From positions 256,574 to 320,573 of the forward strand of contig NZ_NKXR01000001.1 in assembly GCF_002232035.1 (NCBI RefSeq): a stretch of DNA of 64,000 nucleotides, given 5' to 3'. Below, piece after piece: positions 1 to 7,666 of the stretch. Each line of letters opens with the position of its first letter. The first letter of the stretch is position 1. The stretch is from Collinsella sp. TF06-26. GTDB lineage: Bacteria; Actinomycetota; Coriobacteriia; Coriobacteriales; Coriobacteriaceae. The notes beneath the pieces are model-generated. The model was not told the origin of the DNA. It made no database searches and saw only the letters and a list, made by a program, of their open reading frames with translations. Made by a program: the position numbers and the translations under genes.

Positions 1-66
1 TTGTAGCCTTTTGCCGAAGCGTGGAATATACTTTCATTAACACGTTGCTTCGTGAAAGGAACATGC

Positions 67-999
67 ATGATTTACACGCTTACTGCAAATCCCGCTATTG
101 ACTACAACATCTCCTGCGATGGCCTGTCCGCCAACACCGTTACCCGCACCCGCAACGCCGTCTACACGCCCAACGGTAAGGGCCTCAACGTTTCGTTTAC
201 GCTCGACCACTACGATGTCGACACCACGATCCTGGGCTTCTTCGCAGGCTTCTCGGGGGAGTATATCGTTAAGGGCGCCGAGGCCCTGGGCGTGCCCGTC
301 AAGCCCGTGTGGACTGACGGCATCACGCGCGTCAACGTGTTCCTCAATGCCGGCCCCGACACCGAGTACAACATGGTCAACGCCGGTGCCGCCATCAACG
401 AAGCCAACGAGCAGGAGATGTTTGAGCTTATCGATTCGCTCGATGACATGACCTGCCTGGTTATCAGCGGCTCGCTGCCCCCCAACACCTCCGAGGGCTT
501 CCTGGCAGAGGTCCTGCGTCGCGTGAAGGCGAAGGGCGCCGAGTTCGTGCTCGATATCTCGAGCCATCAGCTGGCCGACCTCATTGCTATGGAGCCGTTG
601 CTCATTAAGCCCAACGACGACGAGCTGCTCGACATCTTTGGCATTAAGGTGAGCGGTGGCGACGACGAGTCCATCAAGGGCGCCATGGCCGAGCTGCACG
701 CCAAGGGCGCTAAGAATGTACTGCTGACGCTCGGCGGCGACGGCGCGTACTTCTCCAACGGCGAGCACATCTGGTTTGCCAACCGCACCTTCGACGTCAA
801 GCTGCTGTCGACCGTCTGCGCGGGCGACTCCTCGCTGGCCGCCTTCCTTTCCGTGTGGCACGACGCCCCCGAGCGCGTCGAGGATGCCCTGCGCCTCTCG
901 ATGGCCACCGGCGCCAACGTGGTCGAGTGCCCGGGTCTGGGCGATTTTGCCAAGGTCGATGAGTATCAGAAGGGTATTGCAATCCGTCTGGTTTGCTAG
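67..999 (+). CDS. fruK: 1-phosphofructokinase-type PfkB sugar kinase
   Basis: A 310-residue PfkB/ribokinase-family kinase. The N-terminus MIYTLTANPAID and the glycine-rich PNGKGLNVS segment (about residues 35-43) are typical of FruK/LacC enzymes, which phosphorylate fructose-1-phosphate or tagatose-6-phosphate in the cytoplasm. The C-terminal catalytic/anion-hole motif reads VCAGDSSLAAF (about residue 252), so the Asp base is present. I start at ATG 67 because GAAAGGA lies six bases upstream; a GTG at 52 in the same frame would place this Shine-Dalgarno inside the gene. It stands alone and ends at a strong terminator. No PTS gene or DeoR-type regulator is visible, but the window begins just upstream. 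Fructose-1-phosphate is the favoured substrate; tagatose-6-phosphate cannot be excluded. Confidence 0.82.
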   Translation: MIYTLTANPAIDYNISCDGLSANTVTRTRNAVYTPNGKGLNVSFTLDHYDVDTTILGFFAGFSGEYIVKGAEALGVPVKPVWTDGITRVNVFLNAGPDTEYNMVNAGAAINEANEQEMFELIDSLDDMTCLVISGSLPPNTSEGFLAEVLRRVKAKGAEFVLDISSHQLADLIAMEPLLIKPNDDELLDIFGIKVSGGDDESIKGAMAELHAKGAKNVLLTLGGDGAYFSNGEHIWFANRTFDVKLLSTVCAGDSSLAAFLSVWHDAPERVEDALRLSMATGANVVECPGLGDFAKVDEYQKGIAIRLVC

Positions 1000-1032
1000 T
1001 TCCGGCACCTTGCCTGAATAGTTCAATTATTT

Positions 1033-1067
1033 CGCATCCGTCTTAGACCAGGACGGATGCGTTTTTG
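1033..1067 (+). terminator. Rho-independent terminator after fruK
   Basis: A 10-bp perfect stem (CGCATCCGTC paired with GACGGATGCG) with a 9-base loop is followed by a T-rich run. It ends the kinase transcript. Confidence 0.85.
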
Positions 1068-1163
1068 TTTATCGGACTTGCGTGTGCAGTGGAGGCTGTT
1101 TCTTGCTAGACTTCTTGCAGACGCAATCGATAGCCAATTTGATAGTCGCAGGAGGCCATAGGC

Positions 1164-2558
1164 ATGTGCAATGTTTCGCTCAACGGTACGCAGCCGACCG
1201 ATGCCTCTATCCGTGTCCTGCGTGCGCTTGAGGCAGCAGGTCTTGAAGCTTGGTACGTGGGCGGTTGGGTACGTGATGCCCTGATGGGACGCCCCAGCCA
1301 CGATGTTGACATGTGCTGCAGCGGCCTGTGGCAGGAGTCCAAAGAGGCGCTCGAAGCGGCTGATATTGCCGTGGTTGAGTCGGGCATAAAATTTGGCGGC
1401 ATCACGGCTATTTGCGATGATGAGCGCATTGAGGTCACCACCTACCGCCTAGACGGCTTTTACACCGACGGCCGCCATCCCCAGAGTGTGGAGCGTGCGG
1501 CGTCGCTTGAGGACGATCTGGCGCGTCGTGACTTTACCGTTAACGCTATGGCCTGGCATCCCGAGCGTGGTCTTGTCGACCGCTACGATGGTCAGGGCGA
1601 CCTAGACCGCAAGCTCATCCGCGCCGTTGGAGATCCCAAGCGTCGTTTTAACGAGGACGCGCTTCGCATGCTGCGCGCGGTGCGTTTTGCCTGCCGTCTG
1701 GATTTTATGATCGAGCCTAAGACTAAACAGGCGCTTGCCGAGTGCGCGCCGCTGCTCGATGCTGTGGCGCGCGAGCGCGTGGGCATTGAGCTCGAGGGTA
1801 TCCTTTCGACCGGCCATGGGGGAGACGCGATGCTGCGCTACCCCGAGCTTGTTTGCGCCGCCGTGCCCGAGCTCGCGTCCGCTCGCGGGTTTGATCAACG
1901 CAGCGTCTATCATGCGTTTAACGTCTACGAGCATATCGCCCGCGTGCTGACGGTGGCAGGGGAGCTGGCGCTGTGCGACGGCGTCGCGCCCTCGTCGAGC
2001 CTTATGTGGGCGGCGTTTTTGCACGACGTTTCCAAACCCGAGTGCTTTACGGTCGATCACGACGGCAGCGGCCACTTCTACGGTCATCCCGAGCTCGGCG
2101 CCAAGAAGGCGCGTGTCATCATGGATCGCCTGGCGCTCTCGCACGATTTGGTGCGCGATGTGTGCCTGCTGATCAAATACCATGACAAGCCGCTACGCCC
2201 CGAGCGTTCCTGCCTGCTCAATATGATGCGCGCGCTTTCGGGCGAGGGTGTCGATACGCCGCGTCTGATGGACGAGCTCATGGACCTTAAGCGTGCCGAC
2301 ACGCTCGGCAAGGCGCCCTCGTGCTTCTATTACGTCGAGACGATCGAGGAGATGCGTACGCTCGCCCACGATCTGCTGCAGGCGGGGGAGCCCTATACAC
2401 GCAAGATGCTTGCCATCAATGGTGGCGACCTGATCCGCGCCGGCGTCAAGCCGGGGCCGGAGCTGGGACAGCTTCTCAACGCCGCCCTCGACGCCGTGAT
2501 CGAGGACAACATCCCCAACAACCGCGAAGCCCTCCTGGCTCATCTCAACTTGAACTAG
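1164..2558 (+). CDS. cca: CCA-adding enzyme / tRNA nucleotidyltransferase with HD domain
   Basis: A 464-residue protein that adds or repairs the 3' CCA end of tRNA in the cytoplasm. The class II nucleotidyltransferase motif GGWVRDALMGRPSHDVDM (from about residue 33) carries the metal-binding D-x-D pair. The RNA-binding segment with DFTVNAMAW and RFNEDALRMLRAVRFA follows, and a C-terminal HD phosphohydrolase domain contains FLHDVSKP (about residue 285). AGGAGG at 1150-1155 fixes the ATG start. Poly(A) polymerase is the main alternative for this superfamily, but the length and HD domain fit CCA enzymes. It is monocistronic, just upstream of a tRNA pair whose CCA ends are already encoded, so its role here is likely repair and maturation of other tRNAs. 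Confidence 0.88.
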   Translation: MCNVSLNGTQPTDASIRVLRALEAAGLEAWYVGGWVRDALMGRPSHDVDMCCSGLWQESKEALEAADIAVVESGIKFGGITAICDDERIEVTTYRLDGFYTDGRHPQSVERAASLEDDLARRDFTVNAMAWHPERGLVDRYDGQGDLDRKLIRAVGDPKRRFNEDALRMLRAVRFACRLDFMIEPKTKQALAECAPLLDAVARERVGIELEGILSTGHGGDAMLRYPELVCAAVPELASARGFDQRSVYHAFNVYEHIARVLTVAGELALCDGVAPSSSLMWAAFLHDVSKPECFTVDHDGSGHFYGHPELGAKKARVIMDRLALSHDLVRDVCLLIKYHDKPLRPERSCLLNMMRALSGEGVDTPRLMDELMDLKRADTLGKAPSCFYYVETIEEMRTLAHDLLQAGEPYTRKMLAINGGDLIRAGVKPGPELGQLLNAALDAVIEDNIPNNREALLAHLNLN

Positions 2559-2623
2559 CTAACCAGTTGACCTGCGCGTTCCATAACCTGCCGACAATTT
2601 TTTCGGCAATTTGGAATTTCTTC

Positions 2624-2652
2624 TTGCGCTGATGTTTTTTGTCCCGTAATAT
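2624..2652 (+). promoter_or_regulatory. Promoter of the tRNA-Glu pair
   Basis: A -35 hexamer TTGCGC (2624-2629) and a -10 hexamer TAATAT (2647-2652) are separated by exactly 17 bases. They lie 34 bases before the first tRNA. Confidence 0.65.
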
Positions 2653-2686
2653 ATTTCCTCGCAGCACGGCAGTGCAGATGTCATGT

Positions 2687-2763
2687 GGCCCGTTCGTCTA
2701 GCGGTTTAGGACGCCGCCCTCTCAAGGCGGAGATCACCAGTTCGAATCTGGTACGGGCTACCA
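2687..2763 (+). tRNA. tRNA-Glu (anticodon CTC), copy 1
   Basis: A complete cloverleaf. The acceptor stem GGCCCGT pairs with ACGGGCT, the anticodon stem CCGCC/GGCGG holds the loop CTCTCAA with anticodon CTC, the T-loop contains TTCGAAT, and CCA is encoded. It reads GAG codons, which this GC-rich genome uses heavily. Confidence 0.93.
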
Positions 2764-2785
2764 CTTCTTTTCTGCTGAGGGTTAT

Positions 2786-2862
2786 GGCCCGTTCGTCTAG
2801 CGGTTTAGGACGCCGCCCTCTCAAGGCGGAGATCACCAGTTCGAATCTGGTACGGGCTACCA
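2786..2862 (+). tRNA. tRNA-Glu (anticodon CTC), copy 2
   Basis: Identical over all 77 bases to the copy at 2687-2763, 22 bases after its end. It probably shares the same transcript and promoter. Confidence 0.93.
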
Positions 2863-2871
2863 CGCATCTGA

Positions 2872-2908
2872 TACCCGGACTTCCTATGGAAGCCCGGGTT
2901 TTTATTTT
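2872..2908 (+). terminator. Terminator after the tRNA-Glu pair
   Basis: A GC-rich stem (ACCCGGaCTTCC with GGAAGcCCGGGT, one mismatch) is followed by a T run with a single A. Confidence 0.8.
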
Positions 2909-3011
2909 CAAACAACCGTCTGCAATTCCCGTTTGAACCAGAGCTTTGCGTTCTGCCTATGGCCCTTACGGGTACAATATCCAAGATATTTTGACTGTTA
3001 GAAGGAGTCTC

Positions 3012-4319
3012 ATGACGGAGTCCTCTCAGCATACGTCTAAGCCCCAGGTCGAGGTTGAGGCCTCGGGCGGCGATGACAATAAGAGCGCACGCCGCGGCGC
3101 AATCTTTATCGGCGTTGTGCTGGTGGGTTATATCGTCTATCTGGTGGTAACCGGGCAGATGGGGCAGTTCTGGGCTGCTATGTCGAGCGTCCAGGCGCCC
3201 TGGCTCCTCGCTGCATGCTTCTGCATGTTTCTATACCTCTTTTTTGGTATCGTGGCGTACGCGATTGCCGTTTGGCTCGACCCCAATTCGCCCGTCGGTA
3301 TCCGCGACCTCATTTCGGTCGAGGCGAGTGGCATCTTCTTTGGTAATCTGACACCCATGATGATGGGCTCTACGCCTGCCCAGATCTACCGCCTGACCAA
3401 AGCGGGCCAAAATGTCGGCGAGGCCGGCGCCACGCAGTTCACGCGTTTTATCGTGTATCAGTTTGGCCTTGTTGCCTGGGGCGCTATCCTATTGCTTGCT
3501 CGCATGCCGTTTTTTGCCGAGCGCTATGGCGACATGACGCTGCTGTGCGTCTTTAGTTTTGGCGGCCACTGCTGCATCTTGCTTGGTATCTTCGCCGTCG
3601 CGCTCATGCCTAAGACCGTCACGCGCGTCGCCCATTGCATCATCAATTGGCTCGAGCGCATAGGTGTCTCGGCCACTAAGATCGAGGGATGGCGCACGTT
3701 TGTCGACGGCGAGATCTACTCCTTCTCCGAGAAGTTCAAGCTTTCGGCCGGACATTTTTCTTCCATGCTGCTCACCGTGTTTATCACCATGCTGCAGCTC
3801 GCGTTTTTCTATCTGGTTCCATATTTCCTGATGCTTGCTTTTGGCCACCACGAGGTCGACTTTTTTTCGGTCATGGCCGCGAGCGCCTTTGTCCAGCTGC
3901 TGAGCTCTGCGGTTCCCTTGCCCGGTGGAACTGGTGGCGCTGAGGGCGGCTTTGCATTGTTCTTGGGTCATTTCTTTGGGTCGGCTTCGACCGCCGGCTA
4001 TCTGCTGTGGCGCCTCATTACATTTATTGCGCCGACCATTTTGGCTGCGCCCCTGCTGGGCCTTAAGAGTGCCCACAACGAGAGCATCCATGCGCGCTGG
4101 GATCGCGTGATGCGCAAGCTCGGCCGCGAGCCTCAGACGCCCTCTGCGCCCACTAAGCCGCACCCCACGAATGCTGTTACCGTTGATCCCAGGAAGCACG
4201 CTCAGAAGGCTTCTGGGACCGCTAAGCCGGCTCATAAAGCCTATGTGCGCCAGACGGGCGACGGTATCCGCGTATCTCCGTCGGCGCTCAATAAGAAGAA
4301 GCACCCTAAGTCGCGGTAG
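3012..4319 (+). CDS. YbhN/LPG-synthase-type multipass membrane protein (flippase-like)
   Basis: A 435-residue integral membrane protein with a short polar N-terminus, about seven or eight hydrophobic segments between residues 30 and 350, and a basic Pro/Lys-rich cytoplasmic tail. The segment PLPGGTGGAEGGF (about residue 303) is the hallmark of the lysylphosphatidylglycerol-synthase transmembrane (YbhN/AglD/MprF-N) family. Members move or modify lipid-linked compounds, but the substrate cannot be told from sequence. The catalytic aminoacyl-transfer domain of MprF is absent, so lysyl-PG synthesis is unlikely. ATG 3012 is chosen because GAAGGAG lies seven bases upstream; the open frame starts earlier (2946) without a ribosome site. 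No operon partner is evident. Confidence 0.78.
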   Translation: MTESSQHTSKPQVEVEASGGDDNKSARRGAIFIGVVLVGYIVYLVVTGQMGQFWAAMSSVQAPWLLAACFCMFLYLFFGIVAYAIAVWLDPNSPVGIRDLISVEASGIFFGNLTPMMMGSTPAQIYRLTKAGQNVGEAGATQFTRFIVYQFGLVAWGAILLLARMPFFAERYGDMTLLCVFSFGGHCCILLGIFAVALMPKTVTRVAHCIINWLERIGVSATKIEGWRTFVDGEIYSFSEKFKLSAGHFSSMLLTVFITMLQLAFFYLVPYFLMLAFGHHEVDFFSVMAASAFVQLLSSAVPLPGGTGGAEGGFALFLGHFFGSASTAGYLLWRLITFIAPTILAAPLLGLKSAHNESIHARWDRVMRKLGREPQTPSAPTKPHPTNAVTVDPRKHAQKASGTAKPAHKAYVRQTGDGIRVSPSALNKKKHPKSR

Positions 4320-4368
4320 GGCAGTCGTGCGTTCTTCATGATGCGGGGCATATTTGAGCTGTATGGGG

Positions 4369-4392
4369 GATAATCCTCTTACGTAGATTATC
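4369..4392. promoter_or_regulatory. Candidate TetR-type operator
   Basis: The inverted repeat GATAATC-N10-GATTATC lies 44 bases before the TetR-family gene. Its size and position fit an autoregulatory operator. This is inference from symmetry and location only. Confidence 0.35.
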
Positions 4393-4435
4393 TCTCATCT
4401 GTTGATGAATGCTCGCATATCGAAGGGACACACCC

Positions 4436-5047
4436 ATGGCCACCAGTAAACCGCGTATTGATCGCCGTATCGTTCGCAGCCGCAATGCCATCCTTTCCGC
4501 TTTTGAGCGCTTGCTCATGGAAAAGCCGCTGGCAGACATTACGGTGAGTGCCATCGCGCGCGAGGCCAATGTCGACCGTAAAACCTTCTACGTGCACTTT
4601 GGTACGGTTGACGGCCTGCTCGATGCCATTGCCGTCGATGTGGTGGAGATGATTGTCGACTCGGTCGAGAAAACGCTTGCCTCCATGGACGGCGACACCA
4701 ATGAACGCGCCCTGGGCGCGGCGGCGACCTTCTTTAAAACCGTTAACGAGGCGCTGTGCAACAACCTGGTGCTCAATCGTCAGCTGATCGAGAACATTCC
4801 GCTCGATGATTTTATGGCTCGTCTTCGTGCGCCGCTCGAGCACGAGATTGCCGAGCGCGACTTGCTGCCCCACGGCCTCAAGGACGAGATGTTCGATTAC
4901 TATCTGGCGTTTTTGCTGTCCGGTATTATCGGTATCTATCGCACGTGGGCGCTGTCTGACGGTTCGGTTCCTATCGAGCGTGTCTCGGAGGTCGCCAACG
5001 ACCTGACTCTCAATGGCCTGTCGAGTCTGGAATCTCGCTTGGATTAG
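4436..5047 (+). CDS. TetR/AcrR-family transcriptional regulator
   Basis: A 203-residue DNA-binding protein. An N-terminal TetR helix-turn-helix covers about residues 10-58 (ITVSAIAREANVDRKTFYVHF). The C-terminal ligand/dimer domain is not assignable to a ligand. GAAGGGA seven bases upstream fixes ATG 4436. An inverted repeat 44 bases upstream could be its own operator. The stop codon lies directly against an IS3-type transposase remnant, so the last residues or the original downstream target gene may have been altered by insertion. The target is unknown; the neighbouring cobalamin block is probably a later arrival and need not be regulated by it. Confidence 0.85.
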   Translation: MATSKPRIDRRIVRSRNAILSAFERLLMEKPLADITVSAIAREANVDRKTFYVHFGTVDGLLDAIAVDVVEMIVDSVEKTLASMDGDTNERALGAAATFFKTVNEALCNNLVLNRQLIENIPLDDFMARLRAPLEHEIAERDLLPHGLKDEMFDYYLAFLLSGIIGIYRTWALSDGSVPIERVSEVANDLTLNGLSSLESRLD

Positions 5048-5049
5048 GC

Positions 5050-5283
5050 GCAGGCTCGAGTTCGTGACGCGCTTGTCGGGGTGCAGCCCGATCGACCAGA
5101 CGACGGGCATCCCGCCGAAGCAGTCGATGACCGGGCTCAGGTAGACCTTCTCGCCGCCCGGGAGTCTGAACTCGGTGATGTCGGTGAGCCACAGCAGGTT
5201 GGGCTCGTCGGCGTGGAAATTCCTGTTTACGAGGTTCTCCGGCGCCTTGTAGACCTCGCCGGCGTAGGAGCTGTAGCCTGAGG
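5050..5283 (-). pseudogene. IS3-family transposase (OrfB integrase core) remnant
   Basis: Read on the minus strand from about 5283, the DNA gives an in-frame segment with NLVNRNFHADEPN, LWLTDITEFRLPGGEKVYLS and PVIDCFGGMPVVWSIG. This is the N-terminal part of the rve integrase core of IS3/IS150-type transposases, with the first catalytic Asp in TDITEF. There is a stop codon just upstream and the frame runs out of homology at the TetR gene, so both ends are missing. Only about 75 codons survive, and the second and third catalytic acidic residues are lost. It marks the left edge of the GC-rich cobalamin block. Confidence 0.8.
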
Positions 5284-5352
5284 ATCATTAAAAGAAAGTC
5301 CAGTTTATCCTTCCCACTCCAATTGGGAATCCTCCGATGCGCCTTCGCACGC

Positions 5353-6621
5353 TCACATGACCTCGATACCATGCGAGCGTGCGAACTCGACGAGCTCTGC
5401 GTTGCGGGCGTTTATGGTGCCGAAGGCGGCGGGGCACACAATAAGGCGCGCGCAGTGGACGAGGAGCTCTTTGGCGCGGGCTATGGTTTTATCCCCGATT
5501 GGCTCGAAGGCGCGCTCGGCCACGCATTCCGCTGCCAGGTCGCGCGCGAGCTCGCAGTCGATGTCCCCTTCGTGCAGAACGCCCGCGTAGAACGCCTTGC
5601 CCTGCCGGACGAGCTGGCGAAACACAGCCGACCCCGTACCTGCGCCGGCGATGACGAACGTGTGCGCATCGCCGTGCGGGCGCCCAATTTCCACGCTGCC
5701 GAAGCGCTCGTTGAAGGTGCCATGCTGAAGGCCGTAGAGCTCGCCAATCGTCTCGCGCGTGAATATGTCCTCGGGTGCGCCGGCGCGGAAGACCCGGCCG
5801 TCCTTCACGCAAATCACCTTGTCGGCGCTTTTCTGCGCGAGCTCGAGTTCGTGGATGGACATGATGACAGCCACATTCCGCGATTTCGCAAGGTGGCGAA
5901 GTATTCGCAGCAGGTCGATCTGGTAGCGGATATCGAGATACGACGTGGGCTCGTCGAGCACGAGCACACGCGGATCCTGCGCGATGGCGCGTGCGAGCAT
6001 GACGCGCTGGCGTTGCCCGTCGCTTATCTGCATAAAGTCGCGCTCGGCGAGCTCTTCCACATGTGCGGTTTTCATGGCCTCGTCGACCCGACTATGGTCG
6101 TCGGGCGAGAGTGTGCCCATTTGCCCTGTGTAGGGGTGCCTTCCCGCCTCTACGACATCGCGGCAGGTGAGGAGCTCGGTCCGGGGGCGATCTGTCAGCA
6201 TAACGGCAAGGTTCCTTGCAAACTCCGCCGTCTTCCATCGGGAAATCTCCCGCCCGTCGAGCTCGACCGCGCCGGCAAGCGGTGCCAGATGGCGTGTGAT
6301 GGTTTTCAAGATGGTCGACTTGCCCGAGCCGTTCGGCCCGATGAGCGCCACGACGTCGCCCGCGCGAACCTCCAGATCGACGCCTTCGACTACGACCTTC
6401 TTGTCGTAGCCCGCCGACAGGTCGCTTATGTGGAAAAGCGGCGCTCCGTCAGCCTGCGTTTCGACCGTAGTTTCGAGGTTCGGCTCCGCTCGGAGGAGGC
6501 GTTCCGCGCGCAGTTCCGCACGAGCCGAAAGTGCCTTCTGGCGCTTTCGTGCGAGCTCAGGACTGTCTAAGCATGGAATGTCCCCTCCGAGCGTTTTGGG
6601 CCGCGGCACGAATTCCCCCAT
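5353..6621 (-). CDS. ABC importer ATP-binding protein, FecE/BtuD type
   Basis: A 422-residue cytoplasmic ATPase that would power import through the FecCD-type permease encoded directly upstream. Walker A GPNGSGKST (about residue 95), signature ISDGQRQR and Walker B VLVLDEPTSYLD are intact. About 60 residues precede the ABC domain. About 120 residues follow it, an extension seen in some siderophore/cobalamin-type ATPases; its function is unknown. The ATG follows the permease stop with no gap, so the two are translationally coupled. It is the last gene of the five-gene minus-strand operon headed by cbiK and a cobalamin riboswitch. This suggests a substrate linked to cobalt, corrinoid or tetrapyrrole supply rather than a classical siderophore. 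Confidence 0.87.
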   Translation of the reverse strand: MGEFVPRPKTLGGDIPCLDSPELARKRQKALSARAELRAERLLRAEPNLETTVETQADGAPLFHISDLSAGYDKKVVVEGVDLEVRAGDVVALIGPNGSGKSTILKTITRHLAPLAGAVELDGREISRWKTAEFARNLAVMLTDRPRTELLTCRDVVEAGRHPYTGQMGTLSPDDHSRVDEAMKTAHVEELAERDFMQISDGQRQRVMLARAIAQDPRVLVLDEPTSYLDIRYQIDLLRILRHLAKSRNVAVIMSIHELELAQKSADKVICVKDGRVFRAGAPEDIFTRETIGELYGLQHGTFNERFGSVEIGRPHGDAHTFVIAGAGTGSAVFRQLVRQGKAFYAGVLHEGDIDCELARDLAAECVAERAFEPIGDKTIARAKELLVHCARLIVCPAAFGTINARNAELVEFARSHGIEVM

Positions 6622-7662
6622 CTACCTCACCCGCTTCTTCAACATGAGCGCGATAACCACCGGAGCGCCGAAGATGGCGGTGACGGCGCTGATGGAAAGC
6701 TCGACGGGAGAGAACAGCGTGCGCGAGATCAAATCGCAGCCCGCGCAGAAGATGGCGCCTCCCAAGAAGCACGCAGGAATCACGCGGATGGGCTTCGACG
6801 ACTTTAGCGCCGACTTCACGAGATGCGGAACCGCGATGCCTACGAACGACACCGGACCAGCGAACGCGGTCACGCAGGCGGAGAGCATGCTCGCTAGAAG
6901 GACGAGCACCACGCGGAAGCGTTCGACGTTCACGCCGACGCTTTTCGCGTAGGCTTCTCCCAGCTGGAAGGCGGAAAGGGGCTTCGATATCGCGAATACG
7001 CATGCGCTCACGGTGACCACCACGACCGCGATGACCGCGATGTCGTCCCAGCTCGAACCCGAGAAGCTACCCAAAGACCAGTTGTGCAGGTTCACGATGG
7101 ACTGGTCGTCGGCGAAGGCGATGAGGAAGTTCGTCGCCGCCGAGCAGATGTATCCCACCATGACGCCCGCCACGATGAGCATGGCCATGGAACTTATGCG
7201 CCGTGCGATGAGGAGCACGAAGCCGATGGTGATAAGCGAGCCCAGAAACGCTGCGGCCACCATGGCCGGCGAGGACATGGCCTGGTTCGCGCCTAGAAGT
7301 ACGATCATCGTAAGCGCGACGACGAACTTTGCGCCCGAGGAGACGCCCAAGATGAACGGGTCGGCGATGGGGTTGTTGAAAAACGTCTGCAGCAGGAACC
7401 CGGAAAGCGAAAGTGCCCCGCCGAGAAGCACGGCTGAAAGCACGCGCGGCAGGCGAATCTCCCAGATGACCTGGCTTTCCATGGAATTGGCCGCGCCGCC
7501 CGAAAGGATGCCGGGGATGTGGTCTGCGGGCACGAGCACGCTCCCGATGCACAGGTTGGCCCCGACGAGCACGATGAGGGCAACAGCGAGCAGCGCCGTC
7601 ACGACGCGACACCGCGCGGCGCGCCCCGATTCATCGTATGCCATGGAAAGCCGGCTTCTCAT
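6622..7662 (-). CDS. ABC importer permease, FecCD/BtuC type
   Basis: A 346-residue membrane protein with about nine or ten hydrophobic helices. It has the family landmarks IRLPRVLSAVLLGGALSLSG (from about residue 70), NPIADPFILGVSSGA and, near the C-terminus, a GPVSFVGIAVPH segment that forms the coupling contact with the ATPase. Such permeases take up iron-siderophores, haem or cobalamin as homodimers. The start lies four bases after the stop of the binding-protein gene, and the stop abuts the ATPase start, so the three form one operon. The substrate is not determined by sequence. Confidence 0.88.
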   Translation of the reverse strand: MRSRLSMAYDESGRAARCRVVTALLAVALIVLVGANLCIGSVLVPADHIPGILSGGAANSMESQVIWEIRLPRVLSAVLLGGALSLSGFLLQTFFNNPIADPFILGVSSGAKFVVALTMIVLLGANQAMSSPAMVAAAFLGSLITIGFVLLIARRISSMAMLIVAGVMVGYICSAATNFLIAFADDQSIVNLHNWSLGSFSGSSWDDIAVIAVVVVTVSACVFAISKPLSAFQLGEAYAKSVGVNVERFRVVLVLLASMLSACVTAFAGPVSFVGIAVPHLVKSALKSSKPIRVIPACFLGGAIFCAGCDLISRTLFSPVELSISAVTAIFGAPVVIALMLKKRVR

Positions 7663-7666
7663 GGCG

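Noticed and set aside
2685-2936. Open frames on both strands across the tRNA-Glu pair
   Set aside because: They only translate the two tRNA genes and the terminator; the repeated protein segment is the duplicated tRNA.
5323-6570. A 415-codon plus-strand open frame
   Set aside because: It is the complement of the ABC ATPase, which has intact Walker motifs on the minus strand.
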